64,000 nucleotides of DNA from Pyropia yezoensis (taxonomy: Eukaryota; Rhodophyta; Bangiophyceae; Bangiales; Bangiaceae): NCBI GenBank assembly GCA_009829735.1, contig CM020619.1, positions 10,902,375-10,966,374 on the forward strand, in the 5' to 3' direction. Positions 33,221 to 42,810 of this stretch are shown one piece after another (positions within the stretch are counted from its first letter, which is position 1; the number at the start of each line of letters is the position of its first letter). The translations under genes and the position numbers were made by a program. Below the pieces are notes generated by a model. That model was given only the letters and a program-made list of their open reading frames with translations, was not told the origin of the DNA and did not search any database.

Positions 33221-33942
33221 GAGCACCCTGGATTTGGAGGACCCTGCGAGCGCCGAGCCGCAGGCGGCTGGGGAGAGGGGAGGCGGGGGAGGCGGAGAGG
33301 TGGGGTGATGGGGACGGGTGGGTGGGCGCGCACTGCAGCGGGGCGGCCGCGACGCCGGCGCCGTGCGCCTCGACCGCTGCCGCCGCCGGCGCCGGCGCTG
33401 GCACTGGCCCTGCAATACCGTCACTGGCCCTGCCCTGCCGTCGCCGCTGCTGCTGCCGTTTAGCCATAGCGGTAGAGGCGAGAAGACAAAAGGGAGGATC
33501 CACGGCGGTCGCGCTGTGGCACGCGTCCATCAGGTCCGGTGAGTGCAATTCGACACTGTCCGGTGGCGGCGCCCGGCCGAGTCCGCGGCGATAGACCATA
33601 GCCGCGCCGCGTTGGGATGCCGAACCAGTGTGTGCCCAGCCCGGGAGTGTGTACATCCGACTGCTCTGGGTATCCTTGACAGAGGTGCTGCGATGGCCGA
33701 CGAGGAGGGAGGGGGGGAGTGAGGGAGGAGCGGGGGGGAAGGGGGGGTGGGGGGGGTGTGTTGGAGGAGCGGGGGGGAAGGGGGGGTGTCCATTCGTTAC
33801 GCACCGTAGTTGACAATGGAGACGCAGCCAACAGGAGGGCCCTCCTGTGAAAAGAAAGACAAGGTGGCGAAGAGGTGGAAGAGCATCCCCCCCAACCACC
33901 TCAACTCCTAAGGCGGGCGGGGAGCTCTCCCTCCCCCCGCAG
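33221..33942. other. Intergenic spacer
   Basis: A normal-complexity patch (33480-33690) and G-run repeats (AGCGGGGGGGAAGGGGGGGTG twice, near 33728 and 33768). No gene recognised; its right edge is the 3' end of the methyltransferase gene. Confidence 0.4.
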
Positions 33943-35184
33943 CTACCCCTCAGAAGAGTCAGCCCCACCCCCCCCCGAGGAGGCCGCCCGCGCCCACCGC
34001 GCGAAGGCCGATGCGGACGTGCCGTCGCGGCCGTCGCGGCCCGGGTGGCACAGCTCGGATGGCAGCGGGCGGTACTCGATGCAGGTGCAGACCCCCGCGG
34101 GCTCGAGCACCGCCGCCAGTGCCTCGCGCGACGACGCAAACGGCGGGCCGCCGGTGCGGGTCGCGTCGATTGGGTAGATGAGGGTGACGAGCTCGCCACG
34201 CGGGGACAGCAGGCGAGCCATCGTCGCCGCCCATGCGGGGCGGAGGTCTAGCGGGAGGGCGCAAAAAAAAGTATAATCCTGGCAAGGGGGGAGGGGGGGG
34301 TAAGGGAGTGGCGGCGACGGCAGCGAGCAGGGGGCGGCAGAGCAGGTGCGGGATGGGGGGGGGGGTGGTTATCTCAAGAGCAGATCATCGCGGTAATCGT
34401 ACAAGCGTGAGAAGCAGTCCGTGAAGCGAACAAGCCGCACTCTGGCCAGGGAAGGGACAGCGCGCACGGCGCCGCGTGCAGGGTCGATGGTGTCAGCTCC
34501 CCTGCCTCCCCCCGCACAGGCGAGGCCACCCCCCCGGCGGGGCAATGTTCCTCACCAGACGATGCCACCCAACCCCACCCTACGCTCCACAGCGTTCCCG
34601 CCCATGCCCATCCCCCTCTGTTCATCCCCAACCGGCCAAGTCGACACGGTACGCCCACACGCCCACGGGTGGCGCCTACAGAGCAGACACCATAGCACCC
34701 CCACTCCCAACCACCACCTCTCCACCCCCCCCCCCCCCCCCCCCCCCCCCGCGGCACCCCCCACAGACAAACATACATAGATGAGGTCATACCCCCCCGG
34801 CACGCCCTCGTACGAAAAGAAGTCGGCACACTCGACGCCCACGCCCGCCGGCACGCCCGCCGCGGCCACGTGCGCGGCGGCCGCCGCCGCTCCTGTCGGC
34901 GCAACGTCCAGGCCCGTGACGCCGCCTGTGAAGAGGCCACTCTTTCCCAGCAAGACCACGTCATAGCCGCGGCCACAGCCGGGTACCAGCGCCCGCAGCG
35001 GGGCGCCCCCGTCACCGCCGCCCAGGCGGCCGGGTAGCACCGCCCGCCGTTCGAGGGCGTCAACAAGCGCCGGGGAAGGGCCGGAGCGGTCAAAGCGGGT
35101 GCCGGGCGCGAGGCCCCCGTCGGCGGTCCAGAGGCCCTCCCAAAACGCCGCGTCGTTGGGGGGGGACGTGGGGGGAGCCGCCAT
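33943..35184 (-). CDS. SAM-dependent halide/thiol (TPMT-type) methyltransferase
   Basis: Two exons, 34777-35184 and 33943-34278, separated by a 498-bp intron with donor GTATGT and acceptor CCTTGCCAG. Joined in phase 0 they give 247 residues, the size of the thiopurine S-methyltransferase / HOL family, which methylates halides, thiocyanate or thiols with S-adenosylmethionine. Visible features are FWEGLW with TRFD near the N-terminus, the SAM-binding motif LRALVPGCGRGYDVVLL, the acidic VTGLD, then ADFF and GGYDLIYDYTFFCALPLDLRPAW across the junction, and LSPRGELVTLIYPI. The junction recreates the conserved DYTFFCALP motif, strong support for the splice. I start at the ATG of 35184; an in-frame upstream ATG at 35394 would add a 70-residue Ser/Arg/Ala-rich leader that resembles a plastid transit peptide. 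Likely role: production of methyl halides or detoxification of thiol/thiocyanate. Confidence 0.85.
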
Positions 35185-35440
35185 CGTTGGCTGCGGGGAG
35201 TGGGGGGGGCGGCTTGCCCGGCCCCGCAGTTGGTGCGAGAGGGGGAGGCGGCCCCAGCGGTGCTGCGTGGCAGCTGCGAGCAGCGGGCGCAGCAGCGGGG
35301 AGGCGGGAGCAAAGGCCACTTGACCAAAGGGGGACAGTGAACACGGTGACAAGCGGTGGGCGGGTCGCGGTGGTCGTAGGCCACCAGTGGCCATGTTGGA
35401 TGGCGTGCAGCTTCAACCGCCCTCATCCATCACACCTTAT

Positions 35441-35700
35441 GGAGGCTTCGGTATCACACCCCAAAAACCGGGGCGTAACGTCCGATCACGCCCGATCACG
35501 TCGAAATCACGCCCTTTGGTCAGCGTTACACTTATAAAGAATGTACTTAAGAGTGTTCTAAGTAGCATTGCGGAGTCACGCCCCCAGTCACGTCCTTAGC
35601 TGTCGGGGCGTGACGTGTGATCACGTGCTAAATGATGCATGAGATCACGAAAAAATGTGATATTACATGACGTGCGGGGCGTGATACCAAGCCAACTCCA
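35441..35700. mobile_element. Small MITE-like element with GGTATCAC ends
   Basis: About 260 bp, much lower in G+C than its surroundings. Left end GGAGGCTTCGGTATCACACC; right end, reverse complemented, GGAGTTGGCTTGGTATCACG. The interior is crowded with TCACG/CGTGA words, including GATCACG several times, TCACGCCC three times and GGGCGTGA twice. No coding potential and no convincing target duplication seen. A non-autonomous DNA element is the simplest reading. Confidence 0.5.
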
Positions 35701-36071
35701 TAGACACTACTATTTAGCGTGATGCAAGCCAGGTCGGTCTCACGACTCGTCTGAGTCACGAGAGCGCGCCGGATAGCTTGATCCCTGAGAAACAGGGCAC
35801 GTGCCTCTAGCTAGCAACTGCCATTTTTTGTCCATCGGCCAAGTGATGCTGTTTCCAGTGAGTGCATTACGGGTCCACTGAGCGCTCGACGACTGAGCAT
35901 TGGCTGCTGCCGAGATGCCCCGGCAGGCGCGAGAAGAGATGTCACACGGCAACCGCTGTCTTGCAGCTGCCCTCTCTGAGATGACTGTGTCTGCAAGCAG
36001 GCGCTCATGACCCCGGGAGTGCCGATCTGAACAGCCACGGGGAATGCACGGTGCCGCGGCGGCCGGCACTG
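35701..36071. other. Intergenic, moderate G+C
   Basis: 370 bases without a gene. Ordinary complexity, possibly remnants of further mobile DNA since both neighbours are inverted-repeat elements. Confidence 0.35.
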
Positions 36072-36483
36072 CCGCTGCGCAGTAGTGTCAAACCCCCCCA
36101 AGACGTCGGGGGACCGAATTTTGGTCCACACAGCGCGTGCGAACCCGTGCAGACCTCCAAAGACCCGGCCAGAGGGTGCGTGAAGGGCGTTTTTTTTTGC
36201 ACTGAAGCGCACAGCTCGTGCAAGCGCACAGTGCACTGGCTCCGAAGTGTTCTTTAACCTTCATTGTCTATGGCGTCGATGTCCTCACCAACGACGAAGA
36301 GAGGGAGCTACGGAGACCAGGCACAATGTGCTTGCACTGGCTGTGCGCTCCAGTGCAAAAAATACGCCCTTTACGCACCCTCTGAGCCGGGTTTTTCGAG
36401 GTCTGCACGGGTTCGCACGCGCTGTGTGGGCCAAAATTCGGTCCCCCGACGTCTTGGGGTTTGACACCACTGCGCTGTCCTGA
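36072..36483. mobile_element. Foldback element: two 175-bp inverted arms
   Basis: The left arm (about 36072-36246) and right arm (about 36303-36483) are reverse complements at roughly 90% identity, separated by about 57 bp. Shared stretches include GTGTCAAACCCC at the outer edge, AAGACGTCGGGGGACCGAAT, CACACAGCGCGTGCGAACCC followed by GTGCAGACCT, and GCACTGAAGCGCACAG-like sequence near the loop. A T run in the left arm (36189-36198) is matched by a shorter A run in the right. No open frame of interest. It would form a large hairpin; most likely a foldback/MITE transposon. Confidence 0.75.
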
Positions 36484-36673
36484 CGGTCGCCCTCTTCGCA
36501 CGCTGCTTCCTCGTCACTGGCGCCGGTCCTGTACGCCATTGGCTGGAGCCGGCACCCCCCTCCCCCCCCCCTCCTCTGCCCAGCATGCCCCTTCCTCCCC
36601 GCCGCCGCTCCTCTTGGTTCCCGCACCCCATTGAGGTGAGCCGCCCTTGCTCGGGCATTCGCTTCACCTCACC

Positions 36674-36866
36674 ACGCCGCCGACGCCGCCCCCGCTGACG
36701 CCGCCGCCCCCGCCGACGCCGCCGCCCCCGCCGACGCCGCCGCCCCCGCCGACGCCGCCGCCCCCGCCGACGCCGCCGCCCCCGCCGACGCCGCCGCCCC
36801 CGCCGACGCCGCCGCCCCCGCCGACGCCCCCGCCCCCGCCGACGCCGCCGCCGCCGCCGACGCCGA
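36674..36866. repeat. 18-bp minisatellite (CCCCCGCCGACGCCGCCG)
   Basis: About ten tandem copies of an 18-base unit, purest between 36705 and 36850, degenerate at the 3' end. It precedes the next plus-strand gene by about 220 bp. It reads as Thr-Pro-Pro repeats on the plus strand, but nothing shows that it is translated. Confidence 0.9.
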
Positions 36867-37089
36867 GGCGCCCGCGGGGCGCGCGCCGACTGTCCGCCCC
36901 CTCTCTCCGCGTTTCGCAACGTCCCTTGGATATCCTTCCTGCCCCTCTCGTTTCCCTCTCTCCTCCACCCACTCGCTGTTCCATCACTGCCGCCACGGGC
37001 GTTTGTGCTCTTTGCCCCGCCGGTCTACGACCCCCTCCCTCCGCACGCCCTCTCGGCCTCCCGGGGGGGGGGGTACGGGGGGGGCGCAC

Positions 37090-38382
37090 ATGCCGCCGCC
37101 GGAGGAGGACTCTACGGTCGCCGCTGTCGTCGCCGCCGTCGTCGCCGCTGGCCCGCCACCAGGCGGATTTCTCGCCGGCATGAAGACGCCGAGGGCGTCT
37201 CCGGCGGCTGCCGCCGTGTCAGACGGGGCGGCAGCAGAGATGGGCGCCGCCAACTACGGCGCTGCCGGTGGCAACGCTCATGCCTCCGCCCCGGGTGCCG
37301 CCGTTGGGGCCGGCCCCGGTGCCGCCGCCGCGGCCGCCGCCGCCACCGACGACGCTGCTGCTTCCGTTTCCCACAGGTCTAGCCCCGTGCGCGCCCAAGC
37401 GGTGGACACGGCTGCCGCCAACGGCGCGGCCACTGGCGCCGCCGAGACGGCCACCACCGATGCCGCGGGCAAGGCCCCCATTGACACATCCACTTCAAAC
37501 GTTCGCTCGACCGACTGTGCCCCCCCATCCCCCACGGAGGCCATCCCCCCCTATCAACGGGCGTCGTTCGTTCCCCCTTTCACTCCCCCACCACCTCATG
37601 CGCCCCCCCTCCGCGCCCGCCGCCCGCCCCTCCCCGTCATCAGCGATGGTGCCAACAGCGATGAATCGCTAGATTCCGACCCGGAAATCCGCCCCGCCCG
37701 CCTCGAGCCGCAGGCGTCGCCCGCGGAGCGCGACCTCCTCGCGTCGGTCGTGGGGCTGGAGCGGCAAAATCGGCTGCTCCGGTCGGAACTGGACCACGTG
37801 TATGGGCGGGGGATGCGGTTTGGGGGGCCACTGACAGGGCCGCCACCGCGGCACCCGCCGCTGTCGCCGCGGCACCTGCCGCCGTCGCCGGGGCACCCGC
37901 CGCTGCCGCGGCGGCGCCGTCGCTCGTCGCCACCGCCGACGCCGCCGTCTGTGACGACGATGATGACAGGATCCGGGACGCCCACGGTGGCGGAATCGAC
38001 GGTGGGCCCGGAGTCAGGGTCGGTCGTTGGCTCCAGGATCCATCATTTCTCGGGGACGGACACCGGCCTGGGGTCGCCCTCGAACAGGCAGACTGTACGC
38101 GACCCGCCGCTGGTGTGGAACACCCCGTCAGAGCCGTCCATGGCTTCGACAACCATGGACGGCTCGGAGCCGGGGTCGGCGGTAAGGTCGGGTGATGGTG
38201 GAGTGAGGCACCCTGTGTCGGGGGTCGAGGGGGGAGCTGCCGACGAAGACGCATGGACCAGGAGCCCGGCATCTAAGCGGCAGCGTGCGAGGAGCCCCAG
38301 TCGAAACTTGGGGGACCCGTCGAGGACACCCCCGGGGAGTGCTGCCCTGGGGTGCGGGCCCCTGCGGCACGCGAAAGACTGA
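37090..38382 (+). CDS. Hypothetical protein with short coiled coil and nuclear signal
   Basis: 430 residues from the ATG at 37090; family not recognised. The N-terminal half is Ala/Thr/Gly-rich. A Pro-rich stretch leads to an ordered, charged region (SDESLDSDPEIRPARLEPQA) and a probable coiled coil, AERDLLASVVGLERQNRLLRSEL followed by DHVYGRG. A Pro-His repeat (HPPLSPRHLPPSPGHPPLP) and a Ser/Gly/Asp-rich tail follow, ending with a basic SKRQRARSPSR cluster that resembles a nuclear localisation signal. CTTCCGTTTCCCACAG at 37363-37378 looks like a splice acceptor, so an intron just before it is possible. It could be a regulatory nuclear protein or a degenerate gag-like ORF; I cannot decide. Confidence 0.4.
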   Translation: MPPPEEDSTVAAVVAAVVAAGPPPGGFLAGMKTPRASPAAAAVSDGAAAEMGAANYGAAGGNAHASAPGAAVGAGPGAAAAAAAATDDAAASVSHRSSPVRAQAVDTAAANGAATGAAETATTDAAGKAPIDTSTSNVRSTDCAPPSPTEAIPPYQRASFVPPFTPPPPHAPPLRARRPPLPVISDGANSDESLDSDPEIRPARLEPQASPAERDLLASVVGLERQNRLLRSELDHVYGRGMRFGGPLTGPPPRHPPLSPRHLPPSPGHPPLPRRRRRSSPPPTPPSVTTMMTGSGTPTVAESTVGPESGSVVGSRIHHFSGTDTGLGSPSNRQTVRDPPLVWNTPSEPSMASTTMDGSEPGSAVRSGDGGVRHPVSGVEGGAADEDAWTRSPASKRQRARSPSRNLGDPSRTPPGSAALGCGPLRHAKD

Positions 38383-38831
38383 CGCCCCCCGGCTGATGGG
38401 ATGGGGAGAGCGGGAGGAGGGCTGGCGGACCCAAGCGGGAGGGCTGTTGCCCGCGAGGCAGTCAGGATGTGGGAATGCACCATTGAAATAGAGCAGCTCC
38501 TTGCCCCGGCACTGAAGTGCTGACGCTTGTCCCTCTCGGCCGTTCGGTATTCTTTTTTTCCAGCCGCGACCCCGCGTCGCGGCCACCCGCACGTCGCGCG
38601 GCCGTCACGGGGCCACGGCGGTGCATGGCGACCACGGCCGACAGCGGCGGTGGCCAGCCCGGATGCCACCGCACCACGGCGTGGCCCCCCACGCGGGGCG
38701 CCGCCGCCGCCGCCGCCGCAGGGCCGTGGCCGCCGACCGGCGGACAGCCTCCCCCCCTCCCCCTCACCCGCCCGCCTCTGCCACTCTGTGCTCACCACCC
38801 CCCTCGACCATGCCTCCGCCCAGCGCCGAAG
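38383..38831. other. Convergent intergenic spacer
   Basis: Between the hypothetical plus-strand gene and BolA (minus). A T-rich patch near 38548-38560. No gene seen. Confidence 0.4.
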
Positions 38832-39533
38832 TCACCCCCCGGACGGTGTCGGCGCCGCTGGCGCCGGAGCCGTGGCAGCAGCAGCAGCAGCTCCCTCCAC
38901 CTGGGCCGGCGTCTTGAGCGTCATGAGAACCGCGTGAATGTCGGGCATGACGGGCGCCAGGGCGGCGTAGACGAGCCGCTGCCGCGCGAGCAGCCGGTGG
39001 CCCTCAAACGCGGGCGACACGACCGTGAGCTTGAAGCTGGTCCCACAGCCACCCGACACGTCCTTGACATCCTGTGGCAGAGGGAGACGGGGGGGGGGCG
39101 AGGCAATGACGTGGGTGGGGTTCCCCGGCGGCGACCGGCGCACGGTAAGACGCCCATGGTGACGGCGGTGTTAGGCAAGGCATGCGCCAACTACAGGGGG
39201 CCGGGAGCCGTGGCCGCATCCTGCACGAATGACTAGGGGATGGGCGGGGGCGGGAACGCGCCCCTCCTCCCGGCCGGTCGCAGCGCCCCCTCCGCCAGGC
39301 GAGGCGGGCGCCAGCAAGGGCGAGCAGGGCGCCACGGTAGGGGCCACGATCGCCCCCGTATCAAAAGACACATACAGACGGAGGTCCCACCGGGAGAGAG
39401 GATATGGCCACCTTACCAAGTTGGCAGCCTGGGGGAACGCCTCGGACAGCAGCTCCTCCACCTGCGCAGTCGTCACCTTGGGCACCGCCGCCCCTCCGCC
39501 ATCCCCGCCGTTGGCGGCAACAGCATCGCCCAT
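38832..39533 (-). CDS. BOLA2: BolA2-like iron-sulfur protein
   Basis: Exon 1 is 39417-39533 (MGDAVAANGG to QAANL) and exon 2 is 38832-39071. The 345-bp intron has donor GTAAGG and acceptor CTCTGCCACAG. Joined in phase 0 the product is 118 residues. The BolA fold is clear: VEELLSEAFPQAANL, then DVSGGCGTSFKLTVVSPAFEG, LLARQRLVYAAL and MPDIHAVLMTLKTP, which includes the invariant cysteine and the terminal histidine used for cluster binding. The ending PDIHA...LKTPAQ is closer to BolA2 than to mitochondrial BolA3, so a cytosolic/nuclear partner of monothiol glutaredoxin in iron sensing and [2Fe-2S] transfer is likely. The 20-residue Ala/Pro tail is an extension beyond the usual end. A longer in-frame N-terminus upstream of 39533 exists and could be an organellar leader. 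Confidence 0.88.
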
Positions 39534-39950
39534 CTTAGCTGTCTGGGCGTGCACAAAGGAAGGAGTGAGAGGCCGGGTGTCGGGCAATGTCGATGAGGTC
39601 GTGTATCGGCGGCGGCGACAGGGCCGCTCCACTTCGGCGGCCTTTGCTATGTGATTGTAGAGGGACAAGGAAGGGCGGCACGCCGTACTGGCCGCGGGTC
39701 GAACCAAACCAAGTGCCGCACGAAGGCCTCCAGCCCCAGGAGCGCGACCGCTTCCGTGGGATCCTTAGATACATAAGTCTGAGATGTAAGAAGACTTCCT
39801 GCTTAATTGTCGAGTTCAGAACATGTGTTTCCCCAAAGGAATGAACTCCATCGCGATTGACGAGGGGGTGTCGCAGTCTGGGCAGAGATAGACACAGAGG
39901 GAGCACGAACGACGTTCCCAACACTGCTGACCATGAAGTGGAGTCCCGCC

Positions 39951-40298
39951 TCACAAAACGCGTTCTCGCGCTCGTTTCCGTGGTTCTCCCCAGAGTACAT
40001 GTTCATGTACCTCAACGATGAATACCCAGGCGAGGTATGACACCTTCGCACACACGGTCAAGGTCAATACACCCACGACACTACGCATGCGCTCAATATT
40101 AATCCCTATACAATAGCGCACGTGCACGGTGCTCAGACGGCTGTCGGCATAAGTAAAGAGGAGAACACAGGTCCCAAAAATGTACAGGAAGGGGGGGAAA
40201 GCCGTCCAGCATCGGCAGCAGCGGCAGCAGCAGCAATCGGAGCAACAGGTCCAAGCGTGGTGACTACCACCGCGCAATGATGCCCACGACCAAAACAC
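39951..40298 (-). CDS. Possible exon of a low-GC membrane protein gene
   Basis: The minus strand here has ordinary amino-acid composition, unusual in this window: FPPFLYIFGTCVLLFTYADS is one hydrophobic segment, and RMRSVVGVLTLTVCAKVSYL with AWVFIVEV is another. Beyond 40050 a second minus-strand frame, YSSLRYMNMYSGENHGNERE followed by NAFCEAGLHFMVSS, also looks like protein. The two may be exons or frames of one gene whose first exon could be the neighbouring 40436-41104 gene, where a GTGAGT donor overlaps the stop codon. I could not find a consistent set of splice sites. Family unknown. Confidence 0.25.
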   Translation of the reverse strand: MFWSWASLRGGSHHAWTCCSDCCCCRCCRCWTAFPPFLYIFGTCVLLFTYADSRLSTVHVRYCIGINIERMRSVVGVLTLTVCAKVSYLAWVFIVEVHEHVLWGEPRKRARERVL

Positions 40299-40435
40299 CC
40301 GTTCGATGTGTCGCCCTTGTCGACAAAGCTGCTCCCCACGAGGCCAGCGCAGGAGGCAGACGCCTCTTCGTCACAGAGGTAGGTACCGCTGCTACCCCAG
40401 CAGAGCACCCGGTGCCACTGTCCGTCCTCCTGGAC

Positions 40436-41104
40436 TCACATCAGCAGGTGGCCAAACGCTTCAGAGCAGACGCGGAGCCCCCCGCCGAGGGCCCACACGC
40501 CCCAGCCCGCCCCCCCCAAGAGGATGCCCAGCCCCACCGCCGCGCGGGCACCCACCCGCCCATTCTCCTCCACCAGCTGGAGGCCCGTCAGGTCCCCAAG
40601 ACTGCCAAGTGCGTCGGCCAGCTCATCCCATTCGCGGGCGGTTGCCGCCGCCTCGACCGCGTCGAGGCGGCGGAGCAGCTCTGCGTGTTCCGCTGCCAGG
40701 TCCGCCGACGGCGCCCGCACCGTCGCGGCCACCACCAGCGGCTCATCGTGGGCGGCGCCGCCATTGTCGGGCCCGCCGCTGCCGCCGCCGACAGTGGCGG
40801 TAGGAGCAGAGGGCGGGGCCGACGTCGACGCCCCGGCGGGGATGGCCCAGGGGGGGGGGGCACCCGTCGTGGGCGGCGGGTGCGCCCAGCCGCCACGGGC
40901 GGCCACGACGCCCAGGGGGTGGTGGCTGGCCGCCACAGACGCGTCGTGGGGGGGCACGGCCGCCAGCGGAAGGGAGGTGGGGGGCGCGGTGGAGCACGGG
41001 CTGCCCCCAGAGGGAGTAGATAGTCGCGGCCGCCGCCGCGTGACAGCCAAAGTGGGGCGGAAGGGGGCGGCGCCCGTCAGGGGCGCGAGCGGGACAAACG
41101 CCAT
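40436..41104 (-). CDS. Putative plastid-targeted membrane protein
   Basis: 222 residues from the ATG at 41104; family not recognised. The N-terminus MAFVPLAPLTG...TRRRPRL is rich in Ser, Ala and Arg with no acidic residue, like a plastid transit peptide. A low-complexity Pro/Gly linker follows. The conserved-looking part is the C-terminus: a helical SADLAAEHAELLRRLDAVEA and WDELADALGSLGDL, then one membrane helix AAVGLGILLGGAGWGVWALG and the end SEAFGHLLM. The stop codon overlaps a consensus donor (GAT|GTGAGT), so the true protein may continue into an exon at lower coordinates, perhaps the membrane-protein exon near 40.0-40.3 kb. Thylakoid or envelope location is inference from the leader. 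Confidence 0.4.
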   Translation of the reverse strand: MAFVPLAPLTGAAPFRPTLAVTRRRPRLSTPSGGSPCSTAPPTSLPLAAVPPHDASVAASHHPLGVVAARGGWAHPPPTTGAPPPWAIPAGASTSAPPSAPTATVGGGSGGPDNGGAAHDEPLVVAATVRAPSADLAAEHAELLRRLDAVEAAATAREWDELADALGSLGDLTGLQLVEENGRVGARAAVGLGILLGGAGWGVWALGGGLRVCSEAFGHLLM

Positions 41105-42693
41105 GGCGGGGACGGTTGGGGAAGGAGCGGGGAGCCCGAGACGCTGCGCGCCGTGGGAGTGACGGGGCGTAGAGGCGGAAAGCGTTAGTGCCGGTGGGAA
41201 GGGGTGCACGAGAACAGGTTGCGAGGGTGGAGCCAGACGGGTGTGGGGGAGGGTTGGACGTGTGGTTGCACAAGGTGGGCGGCGGAGGGGGGAGGGACGC
41301 GTCGTGAAGGGCGCGCACGCTGGGATGACACTGGCCTCCACGGCAGCCAGCGGCAGACAACAGCCCGTCGCTGGGCGCGTCCCAAAGGCACCACCCCCTG
41401 ACAGGCGGTGGTAGCCGTCAGACGCCGCCACCTTCCACTCCCTGCTGGCCAAGCGCCGCCACAGCCCCAATGGTGGCAGACAGACGTGGACGAAAACCGC
41501 CGTGCGGGGCGGCGCGCCCACCAGCACCGCAGCAGGGCCGCCGGTGACGCCACATCCGCGTCGCGCGGCGGGTGGGGGGCCATGATGGCGCGCCGCTGCG
41601 GCCGCCACCGCCCATTTTCGGCCAACCAGATGGCTGCCAGCGGCGGGTCGCCGTTTGCAGAGGGGCCTGCCGTGGCATGCGCCACCATGCGATGTGGACT
41701 GTCACGTGGCAAGTGGGAGACCATTTCTCCTTCCTATAGAAAAATGCCGCACGGTTCTGAGTTGAGAACATAACTACACATACTTGTGTTGGACTTGAAT
41801 TTGAACGTGGTTGTTACCGACAGTATGTCAGAAATCTACAGAAAAGTTCTTGTAGGTACATCAGTTTTACCTTCAATCTGAATTTGTCATGTACCTTCCC
41901 ACCGTACGTTAGGTTTGGTGATTGGGGGGCTACTTACAGCGCCCACCCTCCTCAGCGCCGCCCCTCGGGGCGCGCCCCCAATCGTGCTGCCCGCCCGCGG
42001 CCGTAACAAACCACCCCCCTCCCCCCCCCCTCGCTTTGGCGGGCTTGCGCTGGCGTGCGCGTGGGGCCACGGTCCGAAAAGTTGCCAGTTGGCCGTGGCC
42101 ACGCTCGGGGGGGGGTGGGGGGGTGGAGGGGGTGGACCGTAACCCAGCGTTCGCGCCGACGCGACGGCGCGCAACGGCGCCCGTCGCCCGCCCTCTTTTT
42201 TCCTTCCATCATCGCGGACCGCACCCGCCCGCCATACCATCATCGTCGGTGCCCCCACTTCCCGCCTCCGCCCCCCTCATCTCCCCCCCCGCGCCTTCGC
42301 CTTCGCGACCTCTTCCGCGCCTACTCCCCCACCGCTCCCTTTTGTCGGGGCAACGACGACGACGGCACTCGCCGCCTTTTTTTTTCTTTTTCTTTCTTCT
42401 CTCTCTTCTTCTGTTGCTTTTGTGAGGAGTCTTGGCTCCCCGCACGTTGGTGGCGGCGCCTTTTTTTTTTTCCGCGCCGTCGCCCTTCCCCCTCCCCCTC
42501 TATTTTATCCGCGTCAGCTGAGGTGTGGGGGAGGGGGGGGGGCGAGCCGAGACCTATCCACCCGAGCGGGCGGAAGTTGAAGCGGGACCGCCCCCCCCCC
42601 CCCCCCGCCCCCCCCCCCCCCCCGGCCCACCCGCACCCGCCGCGTTCATGCGCCCCCCGCCCGCCCGCCGGCGGCACGCTTACGGCGGCCGGC
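41105..42693. other. Divergent promoter region with an AT-rich island
   Basis: Lies between the minus-strand plastid-type gene and the plus-strand PHD gene. An AT-rich island at about 41755-41895 (for example TTGAATTTGAACGTGG, CTTCAATCTGAATTTGTCAT) stands out sharply. T-rich tracts at 42378-42475 look like the 5' leader or an intron of the PHD gene. No separate gene supported. Confidence 0.4.
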
Positions 42694-42760
42694 ATGAGCG
42701 ACGCCGCCGCGCCGGCGGGGGGGCCGGGGGGTGACCCCCGCGCTGATGCGCCCGCCGCAC

Positions 42761-42810
<50 letters not shown>

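Noticed and set aside
36674..36866. 18-bp tandem repeat as a CRISPR array
   Set aside because: The units are contiguous without unique spacers, and the genome is eukaryotic; it is a simple minisatellite.
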